A stretch of DNA of 52,008 bases from Paramecium octaurelia (taxonomy: Eukaryota; Ciliophora; Oligohymenophorea; Peniculida; Parameciidae), in the NCBI GenBank assembly GCA_905182995.1, contig CAJJDP010000118.1:1-52008 (forward strand), given 5' to 3'. A program made the position numbers and the translations under genes. Positions 1 through 12,384 of this stretch are shown piece by piece (within the stretch, counting starts at the first letter, position 1; every line of letters begins with the position of its first letter). Below the pieces are notes generated by a model, which saw only the letters and a program-made list of their open reading frames with translations, was not told the origin of the DNA and searched no databases.

Positions 1-1661
1 TAGCTCCTTATTGCCAAATGGTATTTATTATTCATTATTATTTAGTTAATCCAGATCGTACAATACTTAGAATATGTTAGAATCCTTTATTTGAAGCATC
101 AGGAACACTTATCCTATAAGGACAGTTCATTAATCATTAAGGGAAAGATTTAAAACCTTTGTTTAAATCCAAAGGAAGTTGCTTTTTAGAAGACTTAAAG
201 CAAAAGAAGTGAATTTGAATATTCATTAAAAACATTACAATTATAATTTTAATCATTTTCTTATAACTTTTTGAATAATATGTGTTTTTTGTTACTAATT
301 AAATATTTGGATAATATTGAGATGTTAGAACAACGTTTATAAATTAATATTTATAGATGTACAATACACTATTAAATATATAATGTAAACAGAGTAAGCA
401 GGTTTAGTCGTAATAAAGATTATTAATAGTTTAGTAAAATTTAGATCTTTAGTTTAGAAAAAGGTAATGATAATATCAGTCAACTAGTTTAATTTTATTA
501 ATTGTTTATGAAATTACAAAATTACCCAAGATTGGATTTCATAAACAAAATGGATAATGTTAAAAAAATAACAAAATTAATCTTCTCTATAACTTTGAAT
601 TTAACCCTATTAGACAATATATTTTTAGAATTAATTAAATTTATTAATATTACAGAAATGTAGATGTATTTCTCTTTAAAAAATTTAAATTACACTCTCT
701 GATATATAAGTGAATTTAAAATAAAATTTCACAAGTCCTTTTAAAAATTAGTTCTCCTCCTTTCAATTATTGCTCCTCTATTTCTTTTCTCCACTACTTC
801 TATTCTTCCTTTTTACCTTCTTTGCGATAAAGTTTTTTTTTTTGCGTTCAGAAGACATAAAAGTTTATGTTTTCAATAAAAGACTGCCACAAACAGAATC
901 AGAGCCATCTAAATTTAGTAATAATCTACTCCAACAAGGATATCTTTCTATTTTAATCTAAATTTGAAATTTGGTAATTTCTATTGGCATCCCTTAATTG
1001 GATAGAGTAATCCTATTGATGCAATTTTATTGAGATCATAAACATTTGGAACATACTCAATTGGAAGGTTTAAAATTTTGAACACTCCATTTTTCATTTT
1101 GAGATAAATGTATTCCTCTAGTAAACTAGACACCAATCAAAAGTAAAATTAATAAATTTTTCTTAATCAATTATAGATCAAACTTCATTACTAAAAAATA
1201 ATTTTACATTCTTCATGTTACAAGAGTTTTCCACTCAGTTGGAGAATGGATGATTAAATCTATCTATCACGTAGGAAGCTTTTTGATTAAGATGAACTCA
1301 TTCACAAGTTATTTACAATTTTTCATCTCTCATCTTAAAACCTTTTTTCTGTTTGCTTTTATTTTCGGCTCAGCTGGTAACATAAATCTTACTTGTTTAA
1401 AGTAAATTTCAAAATTGAAGTTCTAAATAACAATGATTCTCTAAATTACTTGAACCTACTTTTATCAAATCAATCTCGACAGAAATTGGATTTGATAATA
1501 AAATTGCTTATTAAATTGTCTTGTAATAATCTTTACATTTTTATCTAATCATGAAAAAAATCAAAGTTGCTGTTATAATCTCCAATCAAATTCAAATCAA
1601 ATTCTTTATACTAAAATCTTAAAATTATGTATTAAAAGTTCAATATTAACTTTATTTTCTT

Positions 1662-2330
1662 ATGAGAAACTCAAAGATCAAGTATCATAAGGAAAAAGCA
1701 AAAAATGATTTGTATGAGGTTTTCTTAGATGAAGAATTTTTCAGCGTTTTGTTTGAAAGGTTGAAAAAAGGAATGGTTGAAGATTTTCAAGAATCTCTTT
1801 CAGAAAGCATGAATCAAAGGAAAGAAGCAATTTTGGAAGAATGAATGAAAGTGACATTTATTCTCAAAAAAAAATTGAAGAATTATGATGTTGATAAACA
1901 AAATTACTCCTTAGATGAATATGAAGGAATGTAACATATAATCACAAAATACCTTAAGATAAGAACAATTTTTAAATAATATCCTAACCAAAGCTGGATA
2001 TAAGCTTCAAGCTAAAAGAAGGGCAAAATTCTAAATATGAAAAACATTGGACAAATGAATTAGATTTCAAGAAAAAAGTACAAATAAATAGTCTTAATTT
2101 TAAATTATAAAAATGCTGAAGAATATTTGATAAGAAATTTATATTTCCTTAATGTATTACTTGATTTCTCTGTCATTATTAGTTCAATAATCAATGAAAA
2201 GAACCAAATAATAGGGCAGAATACATACTAGGTTTTTGTTATTCAATTTGATGTCTATCTGCTTCTTTAAAATATCAACAATTCTGATATCTCTATACGA
2301 TATAGTCTAAATATTTTATTTTTGAATTGA
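1662..2330 (+). pseudogene. Coding-like frame with an internal TGA
   Basis: An ATG at 1662 opens 60 codons rich in Lys and Glu (start MRNSKIKYHK) that end in TGA at 1842-1844. The same frame then stays open for another 161 codons to TGA at 2328-2330, with an ATG directly after the first stop. No GT..AG intron can remove the internal TGA. A run of nine A near 1866-1874 is a plausible frameshift site: in a neighbouring frame the stretch just after the TGA also reads well. I do not recognise the product. A decayed gene or a sequencing error is likelier than readthrough. Confidence 0.3.
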
Positions 2331-3257
2331 AAATCATCCTGGAATTAATTTTATAGTTATTTTTATTTTTTGATTGCAAATTTACTATCAGACCTGATTA
2401 CAATTTGCTTCTAACTGTTTTTTGAAAGAATAATTCTGAATAATTTAATTTTGGGCATATGTAAAAAAAAATTTAAAAAGTCTTTGCTTTAGCACAAAAC
2501 TCATTCTCAGTTAAATTTCTTGCATTAATTTATTACAATCAATAAATAAATAGACATAATTTTATACTTATAATTTAAAAGGTAATATTTTAAGGCAAGC
2601 TCAACATCTAAGATGCTCCTGAGGTCTGATATAGCGCCTAACTATATCTTTAAAATATAAAAACAAGTAGCTAAAATTTATCACAAAACTCTATGCATCC
2701 TTTTAACTCTTGATCCTATGAAAGAAGAACAAATATACTTGTAAAATTGTTTACAAGTTAAACTAATATCCAATTATAGCTTTCCCTTTCAAATCCATCC
2801 TAAAGTGCTTATAATACTGTATGTCTGATAATTAATTTAGTCTGTCTAAGAGTATCAGGTTTAAAAATCAGAAACATAGAAGCTGCATATAAAGGTGCAT
2901 TAATCACAAGCACCCTCTTTGAGTATGCATAAATGCCTAGGACAACTATCAATCAATGGTTATAACAAATGACGAGAATTAATTTTGATATAATACCATT
3001 CCTGATACAAGCAGCGAATTTTTACATTTGTTTAATTACTTGAATATTAAACACAGAAAATGTGCTAGATCTTGATATTATAGTCGGTTAGGAGGATTGT
3101 AATTTCTATTCTAATAATTGCATCCATAAGCAGAATTAAGAGCTGAAGATATTTCACAATTTTCTAATTAGAGTTATCTTTACAATTTGTAACTTGTATT
3201 ACAAATTAGGTTTCAAGTGTGTGCCCAGTTCTGTTTGTCAAATCCATAATAGGATGA

Positions 3258-3863
3258 TATCTTATAGAAGGAGAAACAACAAATTTGGATGAAGTAGGTC
3301 TTAATATAAATGGAGACAAGCTCTACATATCACCAGAATCTTCGAAGGTTAAATATTAAAAAATTACTAATGTGAAATGTCCTGCATCCCATTAATAGTA
3401 TGGGCTACTTAATAATATTATGCATAGTAATTCTCTATGCTATTGCGATGATTTCCCAAACACCAGCAAAGACATCAAAATATAGGTTTATTATTCTATA
3501 TAAATCATTATATGTGTGCACATCAAAAATGGAGCTTTAGGTTTATGCAATGTTCCATAATTATTTGCAACTAAGGTTATCAACAAAGCAGAATAGTAAG
3601 AGGTGCTTGTGCATTTACAGTAGGTAGAATAGAACAATATTCAATTATACAATGGATCACAGATTGATGAGGTGATTTCTGCAATTAAGTAGTAAATATT
3701 TACAGATAGGTAAATAAACAAGTAGGACTAAGAAGCATCACAACTATCAATACATAGAGCAACTGAATTATAGTTTAGCCCTATTTAGATCCACATAGTA
3801 ACAGTAATAGTTACAAAAGTCATACAAATAAGATTAGAACTTGCTTAAGTTATAGAAGCATGA
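3258..3863 (+). pseudogene. Decayed coding block, unknown product
   Basis: This frame is open for 201 codons up to TGA at 3861-3863. Its first part reads like a real protein (YLIEGETTNLDEVG, then NGDKLYISPE). It has no start codon: TGA lies directly upstream at 3255-3257. The preceding sequence continues sensibly in a different frame (CAQFCLSNPQQDD), which points to a frameshift near 3255. Further blocks between 3860 and 4750 also switch frame and include Cys- and Thr-containing pieces. An old gene for a cysteine-containing protein is possible, but I cannot name the family. Confidence 0.3.
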
Positions 3864-4765
3864 AAATTTTCAAAGTTGCAGATTACAATATTGGTGGAAT
3901 TTGGTTTAGCATGGATCACCATAACTACTTTCAATTTAGAAACTACTAAGAGGTTGAACATAAATATTGATTTTCCAAAATAGCCTAAAACTGAGCTATA
4001 ATGCTGTTATGTTAAGTCAATTATCAACATTCCATCATGCGATACAACAATTGCAACATAAATAATTAAAATAAATTACTTCAAATAGATATAATGGACA
4101 AAAATTTTTGCTATGAAATCATAGGAATCAATACTTGAACCTTACCTTTTCGCAACAAGTACAATTACATAAAGATGAAAGTTCAATAAAATGCCTACCA
4201 AATGCTACATATCCTAAATGTTGTGATATCGAGCAACTTCCAGAATATTATACACCTTTTTTATTATTCTAAGTTTTTGCATACTATTGCTAGCACTTGA
4301 TACCACAAAATACACAAATATCCAATAAAGGTTAGATTAATTAGGCCTTTAGGCAACATCGATTATGAAGCCGCATCAAATTGTAGTTTAATGAAAAGAT
4401 GGGTAGCATATTCCACAGGCATGTTGAAAAAGAATAGTTAAGTACAAGAAACAGTTGCTATTGTCAACATAATAGCTCAAATACAATAATAATTGCAGGA
4501 CACAATGTTGGCAAGCGAGATCAACATGTGTTATTCGATATAGGGTAGAAGAAGCTTATTAATTACTACATATAGTTAAGGTGATTAAGATGGTGAAAAA
4601 TCTCACCTGAAAGACCATGGTAGCAAGGTTAAAGCTATATTGTTAATATTATATCAATTAGGGATTGCCTGCTATTCCTGCTATAAGGAGCACAACTCTC
4701 AAAATATAGTATAGAGATTTGATCAGCACTACAAGAGCAACCTGTGTGTATTACTGACAGAATGA

Positions 4766-5572
4766 AGTCTTCTTTACGAATGCTATTCATTAATTCAAGA
4801 AATAAGTATTGTTCCAGAGTTAAAAGGAGAGATTACTACTTTTTTATATTTAGATGAATTTTTTAAAGGATAACTCAAAGTCTCAATAAACTGTGGATAA
4901 TATGAAAAGAAAAGAATGGTTCAAAGCAAACACGGTTCCAATTTCGAACTTGATATCTAAGCAAATATCAATGATTTTCTAAAAAACAACCTAAGAATTA
5001 TCAATTTAAATGGAATGATGAAGAGAAATATTCGCTTAAAATAAAGAACTTAAAGCTTTGTATTAGAAATAATGAAATAATTAATTTATTCTGCTTTAGT
5101 AATTCTTATGAATTTAAATTACAAAAATGAAACTGTTTCTTTACTTACGAAGGATAATTAAAATAAATAAATCAATTTATTTGTCAGAAATCTAAACTAT
5201 AGTTCTTTAAATTAACCTCTATATAATGAATACTTTTGTTATGAACAAAAATTTCAAATTATTGAATATCAGATTTTTCAATCTTACAATCTATAAAGAA
5301 TTCCAAGATTTAGTGGAAAAATAGTATTTGATGTAAAATTATACTTCAATAAACAACTTTCTTAGTACTATTTCAAATCAATTACAACTAAATCAGATTA
5401 ATATCAATTATCTAATTTATCCTTCATGAATTATAAATCAAAGTTCTTCTTTGAAGTTGAATTATCATTATATAAAAAATCAAATACAGAAAATTTTTGT
5501 GCATAATACTCTATATTTGCCTACATTTATATAATACATACAATTATGATATAGTTAAGATTTTATTAATGA
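4766..5572 (+). CDS. Unassigned open frame, possibly a 3' gene fragment
   Basis: TGA-free frame of 269 codons (including the stop) ending at TGA 5570-5572. Composition is protein-like throughout, with alternating charged and hydrophobic segments (for example TTFLYLDEFFKGQLK and PRFSGKIVFDVKLYFN), so it is probably or recently coding. The first in-frame ATG is at 4916, which would give 218 residues; the open frame extends upstream to 4766 without another ATG. It may therefore be the last exon of a longer gene whose 5' part is lost in the decayed region, or a gene with an unrecognised small intron. No domain recognised. It ends 180 bases before the papain-like gene on the same strand. Confidence 0.35.
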
Positions 5573-5752
5573 AATGTTGATTGGCAAATCAAGAACTTTG
5601 AGTTGATAAGCCCTGATTATAGAGTAAAAAGGGTTTTTAAATTTTAATGCCTAAAAGCTTAACATTATATAATCAAGATGATATCATCAAATCTTAATTT
5701 AATGTCATCGTCAGATAGATATAGTTTAAATTATTTTTTAATTATTTTTTTT

Positions 5753-6685
<933 letters not shown>

Positions 6686-6991
6686 GTTTTTTTCCATAAA
6701 TTTAAATAATAATAATCATAAAAGTATACACAAATTTTTATAAGGCTTGTTTATATAATCAAAAAATTTAAATGAGCTCTTCTATCTCTATAAAATACAT
6801 CTTTGTTTGCAATATCTTCCACAAAATTTATTGATAGATAAAATGTACTTTTGATGCTCCTAAAAAGTCATAAAATAATTTATCAGCTTTTATAAGCCAT
6901 CGATGCCATTCTGTTATATTTTCTTATTCCTATTATGTTTCTTTTAAAAACGCAGGATTTTTGTTAATATATTTTTTCGATTCGCAATATT
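6686..6991. other. Spacer downstream of the papain-like gene
   Basis: AT-rich DNA with TGA in every frame. No gene, RNA or repeat seen. It ends where the repeated segment begins at 6992. Confidence 0.5.
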
Positions 6992-8390
6992 CACATATGT
7001 ATTTCAAATCACTTCAGGATAATTTTGTATTCATGTGATTACTCGAATGTTTAAATTAACCCTCTGTAATGACAAGCTTAAGATTTCTCTTCAATTTCTT
7101 TATTGAAAATAAAATATTGCAGATTCACTTAAAATCCTAAAACTCTTATTGAAAGATTAAACTTGGATGAATTAGCATAATTAATAGATTCAAAAGCAAC
7201 AAACGGATTATCTCTACCTATATCTAAACTCCTATACATAAAAATGATTTAAAAGTTCTCAGCTTTTAATGATTTGGTCATTTTCTTTCATATATAATTT
7301 TTTTCCCTTATTATTTTAAAATAGATATCATAGTTTTCACGAAATAATTTTTTACTTTGTTCTTCACTTTCAATTCTAAGATGAATATTTTAAACTTAGT
7401 TTCAATAATATCAAAATTTAAGCCCAAGTATTAGCTCAAATGTAATTTTACCCCAATTTTAGAAGTCATATTTTATTTTATAATAATTGCTAATTATAAA
7501 TCTTCTATTTAAACTATTAACTCAAAAAATTTATGTAGATTTTTTAAAGTATATCACTTATTCAAAATTAATTATAGTTGTAAACTTTCTAGGATATATA
7601 AAATTCCTTTACAACTTATTTAATCAAAATTATTGGAAATATTGCTTGGGTTTCCAAAACTAGCTAAATCTGAAAAACTAATTGTTACAAGCAGATATCT
7701 CCTTGTTTTAGGAACATTTATTTGAATAATCCAAACATCTATAACTAATGACTGTACCTACCATATCCTGTTGGTCTACACTTCAAATTACATAATTAAG
7801 AATTTTTCACACCAATTAGAAATTTTCGATGAATCATAAAATAATTCAAAAAGAAACAATTATGATATCTTATAATAAATTTAAGCTATTAAATAATATA
7901 GATTTCCTTTTTGAGACTTAGGCGAATCATTTATTACAAAGCCATTATATCCATCACTATTTAAAATATTTGGATATTAATGAAGATTTAAAATAGCAAA
8001 TAATTTAAAATTCATAAAAGGAATGAATGATAGTATTTGAGAATTCAATTACATTCTAATGATATCTAGAGACTTTAAGTTTCCAAATTTATTAACTTAT
8101 TCAAAATTAAATGAATAAGACTTAATTGTTAAGATAAATTAAATTTACACATAGCCCGTTTTAGAACCAAAGGATTCAGCTGCTTAATGTATAAGCTGGA
8201 AATAAAATCAAAACCTTGGTCTTCTCCTGAAGCTGAAAATTCCTAATGCTTCTCATAAAGCCCATTTTTGTGGCTTTGTAAATATGAAAATGAGTTGATG
8301 ACTTTTTAAGAAACAACAATCCATTTTTAATGAATATTATTCTGATACCTCCTACATCTACTTAATTCTTCAGACATATTTATAATTTGC
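6992..8390. repeat. Repeated segment, copy 1 (truncated at N)
   Basis: Every stretch I compared over these 1399 bases is identical to 8392-9790, at a constant offset of 1400. The copy stops exactly at the single N at 8391, and the next base restarts the same sequence from its beginning. That geometry is expected when two overlapping contig ends are joined without merging. Its minus strand contains scattered remnants of the WD40-type sequence seen more fully in copies 2 and 3. No intact gene. Confidence 0.93.
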
Positions 8391-8391
8391 N
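8391..8391. other. Ambiguous base N at repeat junction
   Basis: Single N placed exactly between repeat copy 1 and copy 2, probably an assembly join. Confidence 0.95.
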
Positions 8392-10401
8392 CACATATGT
8401 ATTTCAAATCACTTCAGGATAATTTTGTATTCATGTGATTACTCGAATGTTTAAATTAACCCTCTGTAATGACAAGCTTAAGATTTCTCTTCAATTTCTT
8501 TATTGAAAATAAAATATTGCAGATTCACTTAAAATCCTAAAACTCTTATTGAAAGATTAAACTTGGATGAATTAGCATAATTAATAGATTCAAAAGCAAC
8601 AAACGGATTATCTCTACCTATATCTAAACTCCTATACATAAAAATGATTTAAAAGTTCTCAGCTTTTAATGATTTGGTCATTTTCTTTCATATATAATTT
8701 TTTTCCCTTATTATTTTAAAATAGATATCATAGTTTTCACGAAATAATTTTTTACTTTGTTCTTCACTTTCAATTCTAAGATGAATATTTTAAACTTAGT
8801 TTCAATAATATCAAAATTTAAGCCCAAGTATTAGCTCAAATGTAATTTTACCCCAATTTTAGAAGTCATATTTTATTTTATAATAATTGCTAATTATAAA
8901 TCTTCTATTTAAACTATTAACTCAAAAAATTTATGTAGATTTTTTAAAGTATATCACTTATTCAAAATTAATTATAGTTGTAAACTTTCTAGGATATATA
9001 AAATTCCTTTACAACTTATTTAATCAAAATTATTGGAAATATTGCTTGGGTTTCCAAAACTAGCTAAATCTGAAAAACTAATTGTTACAAGCAGATATCT
9101 CCTTGTTTTAGGAACATTTATTTGAATAATCCAAACATCTATAACTAATGACTGTACCTACCATATCCTGTTGGTCTACACTTCAAATTACATAATTAAG
9201 AATTTTTCACACCAATTAGAAATTTTCGATGAATCATAAAATAATTCAAAAAGAAACAATTATGATATCTTATAATAAATTTAAGCTATTAAATAATATA
9301 GATTTCCTTTTTGAGACTTAGGCGAATCATTTATTACAAAGCCATTATATCCATCACTATTTAAAATATTTGGATATTAATGAAGATTTAAAATAGCAAA
9401 TAATTTAAAATTCATAAAAGGAATGAATGATAGTATTTGAGAATTCAATTACATTCTAATGATATCTAGAGACTTTAAGTTTCCAAATTTATTAACTTAT
9501 TCAAAATTAAATGAATAAGACTTAATTGTTAAGATAAATTAAATTTACACATAGCCCGTTTTAGAACCAAAGGATTCAGCTGCTTAATGTATAAGCTGGA
9601 AATAAAATCAAAACCTTGGTCTTCTCCTGAAGCTGAAAATTCCTAATGCTTCTCATAAAGCCCATTTTTGTGGCTTTGTAAATATGAAAATGAGTTGATG
9701 ACTTTTTAAGAAACAACAATCCATTTTTAATGAATATTATTCTGATACCTCCTACATCTACTTAATTCTTCAGACATATTTATAATTTGCCATTGGATAT
9801 AGATTAATTATTATTATTTTTTTGTCTCATCCGCACGATATTAATATTTTTTTATTTTCACTTATAGATAATTCTAAAACAATATCAGTATGTTCACAAA
9901 TGATTTTGGTGAATGACCAATCATTTTTCATATTTTGATATTTCAACACTTTAATAGTTTTATCGCAATTTCTAGAGATAAAAAGTTCTTCATTTTGTAA
10001 AATTAAAAGTTCGCATAAGAAGCATGCCCTAACCAAATAAATTAAGCACTCCATTATTTTTATTGAATCTGACTTTACTCTAATTTGTTCGGTGACCATA
10101 TAATGATTTTTCCATCAAACGAACCAGAGATAAATTAATCATAATTCTCATTTTTACCATAAAATTTAACTTACTTACTGAGTTTGTGTGATTCTTTATA
10201 GAATTTTTAGTTAAATAAAATCGAGTTCCTTTTCTAAGAACATTTAATATTATATGTTCTCAATATATGGTAATTGGATTATTTTGATAGCTGAACATAT
10301 TGCAACTATAGAACATTTTTCTAATCCTCAACGTTTTTTTTTGTTGTCGTTTAAGTAAAGGTGAATTTTTGTTTTTTAATTTTTTTACTTACTTTGGAAA
10401 T
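8392..10401. repeat. Repeated segment, copy 2 (bounded by N on both sides)
   Basis: Its first 1399 bases repeat 6992-8390. Its last 1510 bases (8892-10401) repeat 10403-11909. It is bounded by N at 8391 and 10402. One difference from copy 3 is visible: near 9432 this copy has three extra bases (gatagtatttga against gatatttga near 10940), as does copy 1. It contains the more complete part of a decayed minus-strand WD40 gene. Confidence 0.93.
9770..10372 (-). pseudogene. WD40 pseudogene remnant (copy 2)
   Basis: Same sequence as the better-described remnant at 11278-11880, shifted by 1508 bases. It includes the same internal TGA (9827-9829) and the same frame change. Probably the same physical locus counted twice. 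Confidence 0.6.
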
Positions 10402-10402
10402 N
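10402..10402. other. Ambiguous base N at repeat junction
   Basis: Single N exactly between repeat copies 2 and 3. Copy 2 stops mid-sequence at ...tttggaaat, while the same sequence continues uninterrupted at 11909-11910 in copy 3. Confidence 0.95.
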
Positions 10403-11909
10403 AATTATAAATCTTCTATTTAAACTATTAACTCAAAAAATTTATGTAGATTTTTTAAAGTATATCACTTATTCAAAATTAATTATAGTTGTAAACTTTC
10501 TAGGATATATAAAATTCCTTTACAACTTATTTAATCAAAATTATTGGAAATATTGCTTGGGTTTCCAAAACTAGCTAAATCTGAAAAACTAATTGTTACA
10601 AGCAGATATCTCCTTGTTTTAGGAACATTTATTTGAATAATCCAAACATCTATAACTAATGACTGTACCTACCATATCCTGTTGGTCTACACTTCAAATT
10701 ACATAATTAAGAATTTTTCACACCAATTAGAAATTTTCGATGAATCATAAAATAATTCAAAAAGAAACAATTATGATATCTTATAATAAATTTAAGCTAT
10801 TAAATAATATAGATTTCCTTTTTGAGACTTAGGCGAATCATTTATTACAAAGCCATTATATCCATCACTATTTAAAATATTTGGATATTAATGAAGATTT
10901 AAAATAGCAAATAATTTAAAATTCATAAAAGGAATGAATGATATTTGAGAATTCAATTACATTCTAATGATATCTAGAGACTTTAAGTTTCCAAATTTAT
11001 TAACTTATTCAAAATTAAATGAATAAGACTTAATTGTTAAGATAAATTAAATTTACACATAGCCCGTTTTAGAACCAAAGGATTCAGCTGCTTAATGTAT
11101 AAGCTGGAAATAAAATCAAAACCTTGGTCTTCTCCTGAAGCTGAAAATTCCTAATGCTTCTCATAAAGCCCATTTTTGTGGCTTTGTAAATATGAAAATG
11201 AGTTGATGACTTTTTAAGAAACAACAATCCATTTTTAATGAATATTATTCTGATACCTCCTACATCTACTTAATTCTTCAGACATATTTATAATTTGCCA
11301 TTGGATATAGATTAATTATTATTATTTTTTTGTCTCATCCGCACGATATTAATATTTTTTTATTTTCACTTATAGATAATTCTAAAACAATATCAGTATG
11401 TTCACAAATGATTTTGGTGAATGACCAATCATTTTTCATATTTTGATATTTCAACACTTTAATAGTTTTATCGCAATTTCTAGAGATAAAAAGTTCTTCA
11501 TTTTGTAAAATTAAAAGTTCGCATAAGAAGCATGCCCTAACCAAATAAATTAAGCACTCCATTATTTTTATTGAATCTGACTTTACTCTAATTTGTTCGG
11601 TGACCATATAATGATTTTTCCATCAAACGAACCAGAGATAAATTAATCATAATTCTCATTTTTACCATAAAATTTAACTTACTTACTGAGTTTGTGTGAT
11701 TCTTTATAGAATTTTTAGTTAAATAAAATCGAGTTCCTTTTCTAAGAACATTTAATATTATATGTTCTCAATATATGGTAATTGGATTATTTTGATAGCT
11801 GAACATATTGCAACTATAGAACATTTTTCTAATCCTCAACGTTTTTTTTTGTTGTCGTTTAAGTAAAGGTGAATTTTTGTTTTTTAATTTTTTTACTTAC
11901 TTTGGAAAT
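10403..11909. repeat. Repeated segment, copy 3, joined to unique sequence
   Basis: Matches 8892-10401 apart from a 3-base deletion near 10940. It continues into unique DNA after 11909, so it is probably the true right-hand version of the locus. Collapsing the three copies would shorten the window by about 2.9 kb and leave a single WD40 pseudogene. Confidence 0.93.
11278..11880 (-). pseudogene. Decayed WD40-repeat gene related to its neighbours
   Basis: Minus-strand reading gives WD40 blades in two frames. One frame holds YDQFISGSFDGKIIIW. A second holds NEELFISRNCDKTIKV, then EHTDIVLELSISENKK and LISCG. These match the style of the intact WD40 genes next door (for example SGSIDQSIKVW). The expected Trp after SCG is TGA (11335-11337), followed in frame by DKKIII, which is what a TGG to TGA change would give. 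A second blade Trp is Leu (IKVLKY) and a frame change lies near 11540. No start or full propeller is present, so this is a broken paralogue. Confidence 0.65.
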
Positions 11910-12004
11910 TTATTCATGCATGAAAAGTCATTTTTCTAGATGTTTACAAACATTATATTACTTCATTGAAAAAGGATATATTTCAATTCACAATTAAGAA
12001 GAAA

Positions 12005-12251
12005 ATGATTGGATGTTGCAAGGCTTATCAATTTAATTTATAAAACATTAACCCATAATTATAATAAATTACCAAGGTAACCATAATCAATACTAAACCC
12101 TCTCAAAATACCATTTAGTATAGTTACATATGCTATAAGACCTAATGAAAATCCAGTATTTTAATTAATAATAGAATCTGAGAAGATATAGTAAGAAAAC
12201 AGTCAATAAGAAAATAAGTAATAATAACAATTAATAGGCTTTGCTGGATGA
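12005..12251 (+). CDS. Possible small gene, 74 residues
   Basis: ATG at 12005 (MIGCCKAYQF...) followed by a Gln/Asn-rich frame. Removing one candidate 22-nt GT..AG intron (about 12119-12140) joins it to PNENPVFQLIIESEKIQQ and ends at TGA 12249-12251, with a spliced length of 75 codons including stop. A different intron choice near 12194 would join to a third frame (ALLDDQFRRLLDQIQQ) and run further right. No domain recognised. It lies tail to tail with the WD40 gene on the minus strand. Could be chance in low-complexity DNA. Confidence 0.3.
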
Positions 12252-12384
12252 CTAATTTAGAAGATTGCTTGATTAAATATAATAATATGGAATTTATATT
12301 AGCACAATTGGATCAAGGATAAATATTTATTTTAAACTTTTCGTAATTTTTTATTTTTAATTATAATAACTAATTTAAATATTT

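Larger units (their letters stand above)
1..4765. other. Left-end region without an intact gene
   Basis: No complete gene could be built here. Positions 1-960 are AT-rich with frequent TGA in all frames; a hydrophobic frame near 770-967 has no ATG and ends at TGA. An open frame of about 190 codons (about 962-1552, plus) has no convincing start and could arise by chance in TGA-only code. Two stretches that look more protein-like are listed separately (1662-2330 and 3258-3863). From about 2600 to 4750 the base composition is less AT-rich than true spacer and TGA-free blocks change frame often, which suggests decayed coding DNA. No telomeric repeats are present at the edge. Confidence 0.5.

Noticed and set aside
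1..200. Chromosome end
   Set aside because: No run of the Paramecium-type G3T3/G4T2 telomere repeat or its complement.
770..967. Hydrophobic frame beginning LLYFFSPLLLFF
   Set aside because: It begins at TTG, not ATG, lies in a pyrimidine-rich stretch and ends in TGA. No sign of a gene.
1842..1844. Selenocysteine or programmed readthrough at TGA
   Set aside because: No supporting RNA structure or family match. Decay or a base error is simpler.
6992..11909. Genuine tandem triplication
   Set aside because: Breakpoints coincide exactly with the two single Ns, and the copies are nested overlaps rather than full units. Unmerged contig ends explain this more simply. Long reads would settle it.
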